Below, in pieces: positions 16,512 through 25,747 of a stretch of DNA of 64,000 bases. The stretch spans positions 1,488,001-1,552,000 of the forward strand of contig NZ_LT992502.1 of NCBI RefSeq assembly GCF_900324475.1. The letters are read 5' to 3'. This DNA is from Enterobacter bugandensis (GTDB lineage Bacteria; Pseudomonadota; Gammaproteobacteria; Enterobacterales; Enterobacteriaceae). Below the pieces are notes generated by a model, which saw only the letters and a list, made by a program, of their open reading frames with translations, made no database searches and was not told where the DNA came from. Both the position numbers and the translations under genes were made by a program. The first letter of the stretch is position 1. Every line of letters starts with the position of its first letter.

Positions 16512-18944
16512 TTACAGCGTATGCTCAGTACGGGCGATAATATCGTCCTGCGCATCCGGCGACAGGGCGGTGAAGAACGCCGAGTAACCCGCCACGCGCA
16601 CTACCAGGTCGCGGTACTGGTCCGGGTGCTTCTTCGCTTCCAGCAGCGTTTCGCGGGAGACAATGTTGTACTGAATATGCCAGCCCTTGTGCACCTCGAA
16701 GAAGGTACGCAGCAGTACCATCAGCTTCTGTCGGTCGCTGTCGTTTTCCAGCGTCGACGGATTCAGCTTCTGGTTAAGCAGCACGCCGCCCAGGATCGCC
16801 TCGGTAGGTAGTTTACCGACCGAGCCGATCACCGCCGTCGGGCCGAGGTGGTCCGTACCGGAGGCCGGGCTTGCCCCTTCCGCCAGTGGGGTATGCGCCT
16901 TACGTCCGTCCGGCGTCGCCATCGTCGCCGCGCCAAACGGCACGTTCGCGGAGATGGAAGAGGTGCCTGCGTAGTAGTTACCGCCAATCGGGCCGCGGCC
17001 GTAGCGCGGGTTGTGGTACTGCTTCAGCTCCTCAATGTAGGTCTGATAGGCTCGGGTCAGCAGCATGTCCACGCTGTCGTCGTCGTTGCCGTACTTCGGC
17101 GCGCCGTTGATCAGGCGCTGGCGCAGCTGCTCGTGGGTCAGCCCGTCGAAATCATCCGCCAGCGCCGCCGCCAGCTGCTGCTGACCGATAGCGCCCTGCT
17201 CAAAGACCAGCTTTTTCACCGCTGCCAGGCTGTTGCCGAGGTTGGCGATACCCACCTGCAGGCCGGAGACCCAGTCATACTTCGCGCCGCCCTGCTTGAT
17301 GCTTTTCGCGCGCTCGATGCAGTCGTCCACCAGCGCCGAGCAGAGAATATCGTGGACGTTCTCTTCCAGCATGGTATCCACCACGTACTCGATCTCGATG
17401 GATTTGCGGGTGTAGTAGCGGATCTGGCTGTCCCACGCCGCCATCACCTCATCGAAATTGTCGAAGTTCCCGGCAGAGAGCGCTTTCTCCTGCGGCAGGA
17501 ATACCTTGCCGCTGGTGGCGTCGCGGCCGCCTTCCAGCGCCGCCAGCATGACGCGGGCAAAGTTGATAAAGCTCATGCCGGTGCAGCGGTAGCCCCACTT
17601 GCCGCCCACCGCGGTTTCGATACAGCCGATGGCCGCGTAGTCATACGCATCGTCGCGCTCCACGCCAAGCTTGATAAATTCCGGGATCACGATTTCATCG
17701 TTGTTAAATGCCGGCATCCCGAAGCCGCAGCGGATCACCTGCACGCAGGCGTCGAGGAAGTCGTTGCTCATGCCCGCGTGATAGCGCACGCTCAGGTTCG
17801 GCTGGGTGGAGCGCAGGCGACCGCAGGATTCCAGAATCGCGTAAGAGAGCGGGTTCACCGCATCCATCGGCTCGCCGTTAACCAGCTTCTGACCACCAAT
17901 GGTGACGTTCTGGTACAGCGGGCTACCGGCGGAGGCCTTGGAGTGCGAGCCGGAGCGGATCTTGTTCACTTCCAGCAGCTTCAGCCAGCAGCTGTGCAGC
18001 AGCTCGATGGCGTGCTCGCGGTCCAGGCTCTGGTCCAGCTCCACGTCGCGGCGGTAGTACGGATAGAGATACTGGTCCATACGCGCGAAGGAGACGGAGT
18101 GGCCGTTGGACTCAATCTGCAGGATCAGCTGAATGAAGTAGCACAGCTGCAGCGCCTGCCAGAAGGTTTTTGGCGGCTCGTGGGCAATCACGTCGCAGTT
18201 TTCCGCCATCGCCAGCAGCTCGTCGCGGCGGCTTTCGCGGGTTTCCGTAGACGCCATCTCACGCGCCAGGTCGGCGAAGCGTTTGATGTGCAGGCTGACG
18301 GCTTCCAGCACGATATCAATTGCCTTCAGGAACTGATCGCCGTGCAGGTCTTCCAGCACCGTCAGGTTGATGCGCGAGCGGCGCTCGTCCACTTTGGCGC
18401 GCAGGCCGTCGAGACCTTTCTCCAGCACCAGCGGGAAGTTTACCGCCAGGTGCGCGTCGCCGGAGGTCATGTTGCCTTCGGCTTTGATGATGCCGGTTTC
18501 CAGCAGGCCTTTCTGCTCGTCGGTGAACATGCCGTAGCAGCGGTCCTGCACCGTCTGGCCGCGCCACCACGGGCAGATTTCATGCAGAACACGCTTGTTC
18601 TCTTCGCTCACCGCGAAGCCCGCACCCGGACGGTCCGCCAGATCGTCAATCTCTTTCTCAATCCAGGAGACGGTATATTCCGGGAAGATCGGCGCGGCGC
18701 GCACTTCGCTTGCCTGGTTGCCGATAATCAGCTCGTCGTGCTTGATCCAGATGGTGCGTTCCGCCAGGTGATGTGCCAGCGCCAGCGCGCGACGCACCGG
18801 GATCGGCTTGTCCATGTGCTGCTGGTACATTTCGGTGTAATGCTGCGCGCGCTCGGTACAGACCGGCGGCTTGACGATATGCACCAGCGCCATTTTATGC
18901 GCTTTAATACGTTCGCTGAGGGTGTTGAGATTCAGGGTGGTCAT
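16512..18944 (-). CDS. ybiW: glycyl radical enzyme YbiW (PflF)
   Basis: 810-residue glycyl radical enzyme of the formate C-acetyltransferase superfamily. The C-terminal radical loop VRVAGYSAFF places the radical at Gly786; the active-site thiyl Cys is Cys441 followed by Glu443 (GCIETAVGG), the Cys-x-Glu pattern of eliminating (dehydratase/lyase) members, not the Cys-Cys of true pyruvate formate-lyase. It works without oxygen and is activated by the neighbouring ybiY product. I recall a proposed role on 1,5-anhydroglucitol 6-phosphate giving 1-deoxyfructose 6-phosphate, which FsaA could cleave; this is from memory and unverified. It is four bases downstream of ybiY. Confidence 0.94.
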   Translation of the reverse strand: MTTLNLNTLSERIKAHKMALVHIVKPPVCTERAQHYTEMYQQHMDKPIPVRRALALAHHLAERTIWIKHDELIIGNQASEVRAAPIFPEYTVSWIEKEIDDLADRPGAGFAVSEENKRVLHEICPWWRGQTVQDRCYGMFTDEQKGLLETGIIKAEGNMTSGDAHLAVNFPLVLEKGLDGLRAKVDERRSRINLTVLEDLHGDQFLKAIDIVLEAVSLHIKRFADLAREMASTETRESRRDELLAMAENCDVIAHEPPKTFWQALQLCYFIQLILQIESNGHSVSFARMDQYLYPYYRRDVELDQSLDREHAIELLHSCWLKLLEVNKIRSGSHSKASAGSPLYQNVTIGGQKLVNGEPMDAVNPLSYAILESCGRLRSTQPNLSVRYHAGMSNDFLDACVQVIRCGFGMPAFNNDEIVIPEFIKLGVERDDAYDYAAIGCIETAVGGKWGYRCTGMSFINFARVMLAALEGGRDATSGKVFLPQEKALSAGNFDNFDEVMAAWDSQIRYYTRKSIEIEYVVDTMLEENVHDILCSALVDDCIERAKSIKQGGAKYDWVSGLQVGIANLGNSLAAVKKLVFEQGAIGQQQLAAALADDFDGLTHEQLRQRLINGAPKYGNDDDSVDMLLTRAYQTYIEELKQYHNPRYGRGPIGGNYYAGTSSISANVPFGAATMATPDGRKAHTPLAEGASPASGTDHLGPTAVIGSVGKLPTEAILGGVLLNQKLNPSTLENDSDRQKLMVLLRTFFEVHKGWHIQYNIVSRETLLEAKKHPDQYRDLVVRVAGYSAFFTALSPDAQDDIIARTEHTL

Positions 18945-18948
18945 AGGT

Positions 18949-19848
18949 TTATCCTCGTAAGGTCGCGGTTAACCCTTTCTGGCAGGCGTACTGCTGCGCG
19001 AAATCCAGCAGGGCAGGGTTATCCAGCGGTTTGTCAGGGGCAGAGTAGGGTTGGCTGAGCAGGGTGTATTTGTTCATGCCCAGCGTGTGATACGGCAAAA
19101 AATGAATATCATCGACGCCGAGTTCGTCGGCGGCGAAGTTGGTAATGGCTGTGATGGACGCTTCATCGGCGTTAAAGCCCTGGATCAGCGGCACGCGGAT
19201 GGTGATCTTTTTCCCGGCAGCGGCGAGGCGCTTCAGGTTGTCCAGGATCCGTTTGGCCGAACCGTCGGTCCACTGTTTGAACACCGCTCCATCGACGTGC
19301 TTAAGGTCGGCAAGGAACAGATCGACGTACGGTAATGACGGCTCGATATAGTGCCACGGCACGTGAAGGCAGGTTTCGACGGCGGTGTGGATACCCTGTT
19401 CGTGGCTGGCCTTGAACAGGGCGTGCGCCAGCTCCGGGTTCATAAACGGCTCGCCGCCGGAGAGGGTGATCCCGCCGCCGCTGCGGTCATAAAAAGGTTT
19501 GTCGCGCAACACGGTGGCCATGATCTCGTCCACCTGCTTCTCTTCACCGCAGACGGTAAGCGCCTGCGTTGGACAGCAGTCGGTGAGGGCATTAAGCGTC
19601 TCTTCACTCAGCTTTTCGCGGTGGATGACCAGGCCATTGAGCGCGCGTTCGATACAGCCCGGTGCCGCCAGCTGACACAGGTCGCAGCCTTCCAGACACA
19701 GGCGCGCGTCAAACAGTACGTCCCGGCTGCGCGAGCGGCTTTCCGGGTTCTGGCACCAGCGACAGCCCAGCGAGCAGCCTTTCAGGAACACTACGGTTCG
19801 AATACCGGGGCCGTCGTGGGTGGAGTAACGCTGAATATTGAAGATCAT
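18949..19848 (-). CDS. ybiY: glycyl radical enzyme activating protein YbiY (PflE)
   Basis: 299-residue radical SAM activase. CSLGCRWC near residue 26 holds the SAM-binding 4Fe-4S cluster; a ferredoxin-like insertion with further Cys ([15 protein letters not shown], later [10 protein letters not shown]) is typical of GRE activases; LSGGEPFM is the GGE motif. It abstracts hydrogen from Gly786 of YbiW. The ATG at 19848 is chosen: GAGGG lies nine bases upstream and it matches the E. coli N-terminus, although the frame stays open far upstream. It is the first gene of the ybiYW operon and divergent from fsaA. Confidence 0.94.
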   Translation of the reverse strand: MIFNIQRYSTHDGPGIRTVVFLKGCSLGCRWCQNPESRSRSRDVLFDARLCLEGCDLCQLAAPGCIERALNGLVIHREKLSEETLNALTDCCPTQALTVCGEEKQVDEIMATVLRDKPFYDRSGGGITLSGGEPFMNPELAHALFKASHEQGIHTAVETCLHVPWHYIEPSLPYVDLFLADLKHVDGAVFKQWTDGSAKRILDNLKRLAAAGKKITIRVPLIQGFNADEASITAITNFAADELGVDDIHFLPYHTLGMNKYTLLSQPYSAPDKPLDNPALLDFAQQYACQKGLTATLRG

Positions 19849-19875
19849 ATTTTTGCCCTCAAGTTGCATATGAAG

Positions 19876-19881
19876 ATTAAA
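19876..19881 (-). promoter_or_regulatory. candidate -10 of ybiYW
   Basis: TTTAAT on the minus strand. A start about seven bases downstream (near 19869) places the FNR-like site centre at -41.5, the class II position. Confidence 0.5.
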
Positions 19882-19883
19882 TG

Positions 19884-19899
19884 ACTTTCGAATGAAAGT
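19884..19899. promoter_or_regulatory. shared ybi palindrome, site C (ybiY/fsaA)
   Basis: ACTTTCGAATGAAAGT, an inverted repeat ACTTTC-N4-GAAAGT. It covers about -15 to -30 of the predicted ybiYW start, between the -10 and the FNR-like site, a repressor position. It is also 77-92 bases upstream of fsaA. Confidence 0.7.
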
Positions 19900-19903
19900 T
19901 ATC

Positions 19904-19917
19904 TTGATGCAGGTCAA
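19904..19917. promoter_or_regulatory. FNR-like site between ybiY and fsaA
   Basis: TTGATGCAGGTCAA matches the FNR consensus TTGAT-N4-ATCAA with one mismatch. Oxygen-controlled activation suits the oxygen-sensitive YbiW/YbiY pair. Confidence 0.6.
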
Positions 19918-19975
19918 CTCTTGAGCAGGTTTTATCGTGATAGGGTAAGTGCAGGCTAATTTTGAGGGTGACATC

Positions 19976-20638
19976 ATGGAACTTTATCTCGACACATCTG
20001 ACGTTGCGGCAGTCAAAAAGCTGGCGCGTATCTTCCCGCTGGCGGGCGTGACCACCAACCCAAGCATCGTTGCTGCCGGTAAAACGCCGCTCGACGAGCT
20101 GCTGCCCGCGCTGCACGACGCGCTGGGCGGCAAGGGGCGTCTCTTCGCGCAGGTGATGGCAACCACCGCCGAAGGGATGGTGGAAGACGCGCGCAAGCTG
20201 CGCGCTATCATTAACGACCTGGTGGTGAAGGTGCCGGTGAGCGCAGAAGGGCTGGCGGCGATTAAGATGCTGAAAGCGGAAGGGATCCCGACGCTGGGCA
20301 CGGCGGTGTACGGCGCCGCGCAGGGGATGCTGTCCGCCCTGGCCGGAGCAGAGTATGTGGCCCCTTACGTTAACCGCGTGGACGCGCAGGGCGGGGACGG
20401 GATCCAGACCGTGATTGAACTGCAGCAGCTGTTGGCGCTGCACGCGCCGCAGTCAAAGGTGCTGGCCGCGAGCTTTAAAACCCCGCGTCAGGCGCTGGAC
20501 TGCCTGCTGGCAGGGTGCGAGTCCATCACGCTGCCGCTGGACGTCGCGCAGCAGTTTATTACTTCCCCTGCGGTGGATGCGGCGATAGTGAAGTTTGAGC
20601 AGGACTGGCAGGGAGCGTTTGGACGGACGTCTATCTGA
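19976..20638 (+). CDS. fsaA: fructose-6-phosphate aldolase
   Basis: 220-residue class I aldolase of the transaldolase family. The Schiff-base Lys85 is in DLVVKVPVS, and the first strand [10 protein letters not shown] and the TTNPS motif are present. It reversibly splits fructose 6-phosphate into dihydroxyacetone and glyceraldehyde 3-phosphate, and also accepts hydroxyacetone-derived ketoses. The ATG at 19976 is preceded by GAGGG; the length equals E. coli FsaA. It is divergent from ybiYW, sharing a 127-base control region. Confidence 0.96.
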   Translation: MELYLDTSDVAAVKKLARIFPLAGVTTNPSIVAAGKTPLDELLPALHDALGGKGRLFAQVMATTAEGMVEDARKLRAIINDLVVKVPVSAEGLAAIKMLKAEGIPTLGTAVYGAAQGMLSALAGAEYVAPYVNRVDAQGGDGIQTVIELQQLLALHAPQSKVLAASFKTPRQALDCLLAGCESITLPLDVAQQFITSPAVDAAIVKFEQDWQGAFGRTSI

Positions 20639-20644
20639 CGGGTG

Positions 20645-20687
20645 CGGCCTGATGCCCTCACCCCAACCCTCTCCCAAAGGGAGAGGG
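20645..20687 (-). repeat. dispersed repeat, CCCTCTCCC/GGGAGAGGG family, copy 2
   Basis: The inverse of copy 1: minus strand CCCTCTCCC-TTT-GGGAGAGGG, then a tail ending GGTGAGGGCATCAGGCCG. It sits between fsaA and moeB. Confidence 0.85.
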
Positions 20688-20699
20688 AGCAAACACTAA

Positions 20700-20723
20700 A
20701 ACGGCAACCTGAAGGTTGCCGTT
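20700..20723. terminator. bidirectional terminator between fsaA and moeB
   Basis: AACGGCAACC and GGTTGCCGTT pair around a TGAA loop. Only short runs of A before and T after are present. Confidence 0.8.
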
Positions 20724-20727
20724 TGCT

Positions 20728-21480
20728 TTAACCTCCGCAAACCTCACACCCCGGATTGCGCATCAGCTTCATCTCGCGGAACTGACAGGTCATCGCGTCA
20801 TACATCACGATTTTCCCCGCTGCGGGCGTGCCGTAGTGCGCCAGCACTTTGATCGCTTCCATTGCCTGCAATGAGCCAATCACGCCGACGAGTGGCGCCA
20901 TCACGCCCGCCTCGACGCAGGTCAGCGCATTCTCGCCAAACAGACGGCTCAGGCAGCGGTAGCAGGGTTCACCATCCGCGTACGTGAAGACGCTGATTTG
21001 CCCCTCCATGCGGATCGCCGCGCCGGAGACCAGCGGGATTTTGTGGGCAAAACAGCCCGCGTTCAGCTGGTTACGGACGGCGACGTTATCGGTGCAGTCG
21101 AGCACCAGATCGTGCTGCGCAATCTGCGCGAACAGCGCGTCGTCATCCAGCATCGCGTCAATCAGGGTGAACTGAACGTTGGGGTTGATGCGCGCCAGCG
21201 CCGTGCGGGCAGAGTCCACTTTCGGCTGGCCAACCGTCGCGTCGCTGTGCAGCGTCTGGCGCTGCAGGTTGGACACCGAGACGGTATCGAAATCCAACAG
21301 CGTCATCCTGCCCACGCCCGCCGCCGCAAGATACTGCGCGGCGGCGCAGCCCAGCCCGCCGAGACCGACGACCAGCACATTGGCTGCCTTAAGCGCTTCC
21401 TGGCCCTCAAAGTCAAACCCGCGCAGCACGATCTGGCGGTTGTAGCGCATCATCTCCTGGTCGCTCAGCTCCACCGTCAT
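20728..21480 (-). CDS. moeB: molybdopterin-synthase adenylyltransferase MoeB
   Basis: 250-residue E1-like enzyme that adenylates the C-terminus of MoaD so that sulfur can be loaded for molybdopterin synthesis. The nucleotide-binding GLGGLGCAAAQYLAAAGVG is near residue 36; zinc ligands are the Cys pairs CYRC and CEVC. The ATG at 21480 aligns with E. coli MTVELSDQEMLRYNRQ. It follows moeA by one base, so translation is probably coupled. Confidence 0.96.
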   Translation of the reverse strand: MTVELSDQEMMRYNRQIVLRGFDFEGQEALKAANVLVVGLGGLGCAAAQYLAAAGVGRMTLLDFDTVSVSNLQRQTLHSDATVGQPKVDSARTALARINPNVQFTLIDAMLDDDALFAQIAQHDLVLDCTDNVAVRNQLNAGCFAHKIPLVSGAAIRMEGQISVFTYADGEPCYRCLSRLFGENALTCVEAGVMAPLVGVIGSLQAMEAIKVLAHYGTPAAGKIVMYDAMTCQFREMKLMRNPGCEVCGG

Positions 21481-21481
21481 G

Positions 21482-22714
21482 TCAGCCTCCGAACAGGTGG
21501 TTAAAGCGCTCAACCTCAACCCATTCGCCGGCTTCCACGTTGCCGCGCTCGCGCTCCAGCACGATGAAGCAGTTACCCAGACTGAAGGAGCTGAAAATGT
21601 GCGAGCCCTGATGTCCGGTGGTGCTCACTTCGAGCTCACCGTCCGCGCCGCGGACCAGAATGCCGCGCTGGAAATCGAGACGACCCGGCGATTTTTTCAG
21701 GCGCGTAGCGGCACGCACGCGCAGGCGTTCCGGCAGCGGGCTGGCTTTGTTGCCGGAAAGCTTCGCCAGCAGCGGGATCGCCAGCTGGTAGAAGGTGAGT
21801 GCCGCAGAGACCGGGTTACCCGGCAGGCCGCAGAACCAGCTGTGCGGAAGCTTGCCAAACGCGAACGGTTTGCCCGGCTTAATCGCCAGCTTCCAGAAGG
21901 CGATTTCTCCCAGCTCTTCAAGCAGGGTTTTGGTGTAATCCGCTTCGCCCACGGAGACGCCGCCGGAGCTGATGACCACGTCGGCGGATTTGTCCGCCTC
22001 GATAAACGCCGCGCGCAGTTTTTCCGGGTCGTCTGGAATGATGCCGAGGTTAATCACCTCGCAGCCCAGCTGTTCCAGCATCAGGTGTACCGCCAGGCGG
22101 TTGGTGTCATAAATCTGGCCGTCCTGCAGCGGCTGGCCCGGAAGCTGCAGCTCGTCGCCGGTGGAGAAGACCGCCACGCGCACCTTGCGGACAACGTCAA
22201 CTTCGGCGATGCCGAGCGACGCCAGCACCGGTAGTTCACCTACCGTCAATTTCTGCCCGGCGGCAAAAACGGTCGCGCCGAGGGTGATGTCTTCGCCCGT
22301 GCGGCGGATGTTCTGGCCCGCTTTAACGTTCGCGGTAAAACGCACGCCGTCGTCGGTCTGCTCGGTCTCTTCCTGCATCACCACGGCGTCGCAGCCCTGC
22401 GGAACCGGCGCGCCGGTCATGATGCGCACGCAGGTGCCAGCAGGCCATTCGCCGCTAAACGGCTGGCCCGCAAAGGCTTTACCCGCCACCGGCAGGGCGT
22501 TACCCGTCTGGAGATCCGCCAGGCGCACCGCGTAACCGTCCATCGCGGAGTTATCGAACCCCGGCACGTTCATCGGCGAGACGATATCGCGCGCGGCAAT
22601 ACGACCAAAACAGCGCATAAGCGGCAGCGTCTCAACGTCATGCAGCGGAGAAATACGGTCAAGCATCTGCGAGAGTGCCGTCTCAAGCGGCATCAGTCCG
22701 GCGGTAAAATCCAT
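21482..22714 (-). CDS. moeA: molybdopterin molybdenumtransferase MoeA
   Basis: 410-residue enzyme inserting molybdate into adenylated molybdopterin. Conserved MoeA features: [10 protein letters not shown] near residue 60, [25 protein letters not shown] and GLPGNPVS. The ATG at 22714 has AGGAG nine bases upstream; the frame extends 12 codons further without conservation. It is the first gene of moeAB, divergent from iaaA. Confidence 0.96.
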   Translation of the reverse strand: MDFTAGLMPLETALSQMLDRISPLHDVETLPLMRCFGRIAARDIVSPMNVPGFDNSAMDGYAVRLADLQTGNALPVAGKAFAGQPFSGEWPAGTCVRIMTGAPVPQGCDAVVMQEETEQTDDGVRFTANVKAGQNIRRTGEDITLGATVFAAGQKLTVGELPVLASLGIAEVDVVRKVRVAVFSTGDELQLPGQPLQDGQIYDTNRLAVHLMLEQLGCEVINLGIIPDDPEKLRAAFIEADKSADVVISSGGVSVGEADYTKTLLEELGEIAFWKLAIKPGKPFAFGKLPHSWFCGLPGNPVSAALTFYQLAIPLLAKLSGNKASPLPERLRVRAATRLKKSPGRLDFQRGILVRGADGELEVSTTGHQGSHIFSSFSLGNCFIVLERERGNVEAGEWVEVERFNHLFGG

Positions 22715-22902
22715 GGTGGGCTCCTGCGGAGTAACAACGAAAGCGCCCATTATGGCAGAAAAGTGCGGCTAACTGTATGACCCGATGGGTGTACGCTTTA
22801 CATCACTGTTGCGTCTTTCTATATTCAAAAATCATCTGAAGTTTCATCGACGATAATGATATTTATAGAAAAAGCCGCGAATCAGGCTAACGGGTGATGC
22901 GA

Positions 22903-23841
22903 ATGGTTAATGCGGTAATCGCAATTCATGGCGGCGCAGGGGCAATCACCCGTGCACAGCTCAGTCCCGAGCAGGAAAAGCGCTACATTGACGCACTGTA
23001 CGCCATTGTGGAAACGGGCCAGAAAATGCTGGAAGCGGGCGAGAGCGCGCTGGATGTGGTCACCGAGGCGGTGCGCCTGCTGGAAGAGTGTCCGCTCTTT
23101 AATGCCGGAATAGGTTCGGTCTTTACCCGGGATGAAACCCACGAGCTGGACGCCTGCGTGATGGACGGCGTCACCCTGAAGGCGGGCGCCGTGGCGGGCG
23201 TGAGCCATCTGCGAAATCCGGTGCTGGCGGCGCGTCTGGTTATGGAGGAGAGCCCGCACGTTCTGCTGGCGGGCGCTGGGGCGGAAAAATTTGCCTTTGA
23301 GCACGGAATGGAACCGGTATCGCCGGATCTGTTTTCCACGGAAGAACGCTATCAGCAGCTGCTGGAAGCCCGTACGGCGGGTATAACGCAGCTTGACCAT
23401 ACTGCGCCGCTGGATGAAACCACCAAAATGGGCACGGTCGGCGCGGTGGCGCTCGATAAAGCCGGTAACCTCGCGGCGGCGACGTCAACGGGCGGCATGA
23501 CCAACAAGCTGCCGGGACGCGTCGGCGACAGCCCGCTGCCCGGCGCGGGCTGCTATGCCAATAACGCCACGGCGGCGGTGTCGTGTACCGGCACCGGGGA
23601 AGTGTTTATTCGCGCCCTCGCGGCCTACGACATCACCGCGCTGATGGATTACGGCGGTTTAAGCCTGAGCGAGGCTTGCGAGCGCGTGGTGATGGAAAAA
23701 TTACCTGCCCTGGGCGGCGTCGGCGGGCTGATTGCGGTCGATCGTGAGGGCAACGTGGCCCTGCCGTTCAACAGCGAAGGCATGTACCGCGCCTGGGGTT
23801 ATGCCGGTGATGAGCCGAGTACGGGCATCTATCGTGAATAA
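22903..23841 (+). CDS. iaaA: isoaspartyl peptidase / L-asparaginase (EcAIII type)
   Basis: 312-residue Ntn-hydrolase that removes beta-aspartyl residues from peptides and hydrolyses asparagine. Autocleavage before Thr178 ([11 protein letters not shown]) creates the active beta subunit. [21 protein letters not shown] and CTGTGEVF are conserved. The ATG at 22903 matches the E. coli N-terminus; upstream GTG and ATG codons at 22894 and 22897 are possible. The C-terminus ends at GIYRE, about nine residues shorter than recalled for E. coli. It starts the gsi operon, 11 bases before gsiA. Confidence 0.95.
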   Translation: MVNAVIAIHGGAGAITRAQLSPEQEKRYIDALYAIVETGQKMLEAGESALDVVTEAVRLLEECPLFNAGIGSVFTRDETHELDACVMDGVTLKAGAVAGVSHLRNPVLAARLVMEESPHVLLAGAGAEKFAFEHGMEPVSPDLFSTEERYQQLLEARTAGITQLDHTAPLDETTKMGTVGAVALDKAGNLAAATSTGGMTNKLPGRVGDSPLPGAGCYANNATAAVSCTGTGEVFIRALAAYDITALMDYGGLSLSEACERVVMEKLPALGGVGGLIAVDREGNVALPFNSEGMYRAWGYAGDEPSTGIYRE

Positions 23842-23852
23842 GGGGGCAGCGC

Positions 23853-25724
23853 GTGCCGCACACTGAAGAACTGGACAACCGCGAGGTGCTGGCTGTCCAT
23901 CAGCTGAATATTGCGTTTCAGGAAGAGCGGCAGTTCATCCCCGCAGTACAGAATTTATCGTTCTCGCTCAGGCGCGGCGAGACGCTGGCGATTGTTGGCG
24001 AATCCGGCTCCGGGAAATCGGTCACCGCGCTGGCGCTGATGCGCCTGCTGGAACAGACGGGCGGGCAAATCAGCAGCGAGAAAATGCTCCTGCGCCGCCG
24101 TAACCGTCAGGTCATCGATTTAAACGAGCTAAGCGGCGCGCAGATGCAGGGCGTGCGCGGGGCGGATATCGCGATGATCTTCCAGGAGCCGATGACCTCC
24201 CTGAACCCGGTGTTCCCGGTCGGGGAACAAATTGCCGAGTCCATCCGGCTGCATCAGGGGCTGAGCGGCGATGAGGCGCTCAAAGAGGCCCGACGCATGC
24301 TGGAGCTGGTGCGCATTCCGGAGGCGCAGGCCATTCTGGGGCGCTACCCGCATCAGCTTTCCGGCGGCATGCGCCAGCGGGTGATGATTGCCATGGCGCT
24401 CTCCTGCCGTCCGGCGGTGCTGATCGCCGATGAGCCGACGACGGCGCTGGACGTGACGATTCAGGCGCAGATCCTGCAGCTCATCAAAGTGCTGCAGCAG
24501 GAGATGGAGATGGGGGTGATTTTCATCACCCACGATATGGGCGTAGTGGCTGACATCGCCGATCGGGTGCTGGTGATGCACAAGGGCAATGCTGTGGAAA
24601 CCGGGGCGGTCGAGCAGATTTTCCATGCCCCCGAGCATCCTTACACCAAAGCGCTGCTGGCGGCGGTGCCGCGGCTTGGAGCGATGAACGGCAGCGATTT
24701 GCCGCGTCGTTTTCCGCTGATTTCCCTGGAGGCGACAGAGCCGCAGGAGGATGAAGGCGAGCAGGACACCGTGGTGTCGGGCAAACCGATACTCGAAGTG
24801 CGCAATCTGGTGACCCGCTTTCCGCTGCGCAGCGGAATTTTCAACCGCCTGAAGCGCGAAGTGCATGCGGTGGAAAACGTCAGTTTTGATCTCTGGCCGG
24901 GTGAAACGCTGGCGCTGGTAGGAGAGTCCGGCTGCGGGAAATCCACCACCGGGCGGGCGCTGCTCAGGCTTGTGGAGACCCAGGAGGGGACGATAACCTT
25001 TAACGGTGAACGAATCGACACTCTGCCAGATAATAAATTACAGGCGATACGGCGAGATATTCAGTTTATCTTCCAGGATCCGTATGCCTCTCTCGACCCG
25101 CGCCATACGGTAGGGTACTCAATTATGGAGCCGCTGCGGGTGCATAACCTGCTCGACGGCGAGGCGGCGCAGCGTCGTGTGGCCTGGCTGCTGGAGCGCG
25201 TTGGCCTGAAGCCGGAACATGCCTGGCGTTATCCGCACGAGTTTTCCGGCGGGCAGCGGCAGCGTATCTGCATCGCCCGCGCGCTGGCGCTGAACCCGAA
25301 GGTGGTGATTGCGGATGAGTCCGTCTCGGCGCTGGATGTCTCGATCCGGGCGCAAATTATCAACTTACTGCTGGATTTACAGCGGGATATGGGGATTGCC
25401 TTCCTGTTTATCTCGCACGATATGGCGGTGGTAGAGCGTATCAGCCACCGCGTGGCGGTGATGTTTATGGGGCAGATCGTGGAGATTGGCCCGCGAAGGG
25501 CGGTGTTTGAGAACCCGCAGCACCCCTACACCCGCAAGCTTATTGCGGCGGTGCCGGTTGCCGATCCCGCGCACCGTCACGGCCAGCGCGTGCTGCTGCA
25601 GGATGAGATGCCGAGCAACATTCGTAAACGCGGCGAAGCCGTGGAGCGCGTCACGCTGCGTGAGGTTGGTCCGGGCCACTTCGTGGCTCCGCCGCGCCAG
25701 GACAATGCCTTCTCACGGTTATAA
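23853..25724 (+). CDS. gsiA: glutathione ABC transporter ATPase GsiA
   Basis: 623-residue double ATPase energising glutathione import. Each half carries Walker A (GESGSGKS near 51, GESGCGKS near 357), the signature ([16 protein letters not shown]) and Walker B ([24 protein letters not shown]), plus the oligopeptide-transporter C-terminal segments. The start is GTG at 23853, eleven bases after iaaA, with a G-rich ribosome binding site. Confidence 0.96.
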   Translation: MPHTEELDNREVLAVHQLNIAFQEERQFIPAVQNLSFSLRRGETLAIVGESGSGKSVTALALMRLLEQTGGQISSEKMLLRRRNRQVIDLNELSGAQMQGVRGADIAMIFQEPMTSLNPVFPVGEQIAESIRLHQGLSGDEALKEARRMLELVRIPEAQAILGRYPHQLSGGMRQRVMIAMALSCRPAVLIADEPTTALDVTIQAQILQLIKVLQQEMEMGVIFITHDMGVVADIADRVLVMHKGNAVETGAVEQIFHAPEHPYTKALLAAVPRLGAMNGSDLPRRFPLISLEATEPQEDEGEQDTVVSGKPILEVRNLVTRFPLRSGIFNRLKREVHAVENVSFDLWPGETLALVGESGCGKSTTGRALLRLVETQEGTITFNGERIDTLPDNKLQAIRRDIQFIFQDPYASLDPRHTVGYSIMEPLRVHNLLDGEAAQRRVAWLLERVGLKPEHAWRYPHEFSGGQRQRICIARALALNPKVVIADESVSALDVSIRAQIINLLLDLQRDMGIAFLFISHDMAVVERISHRVAVMFMGQIVEIGPRRAVFENPQHPYTRKLIAAVPVADPAHRHGQRVLLQDEMPSNIRKRGEAVERVTLREVGPGHFVAPPRQDNAFSRL

Positions 25725-25747
25725 CTTACAACAGGCAGGAGAACACA

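Noticed and set aside
16848..19058. A 736-codon open frame on the plus strand
   Set aside because: It lies wholly opposite ybiW, shows the Arg/Ala/His/Gln/Val-rich composition of antisense frames in high-GC genes and has no domain; a shadow of ybiW.
9083..20638. GH31 enzyme as an alpha-glucan lyase feeding anhydrosugars to YbiW-FsaA
   Set aside because: An attractive link, but the two loci have different regulators and operator motifs, and nothing in the GH31 sequence I can read points to lyase chemistry.
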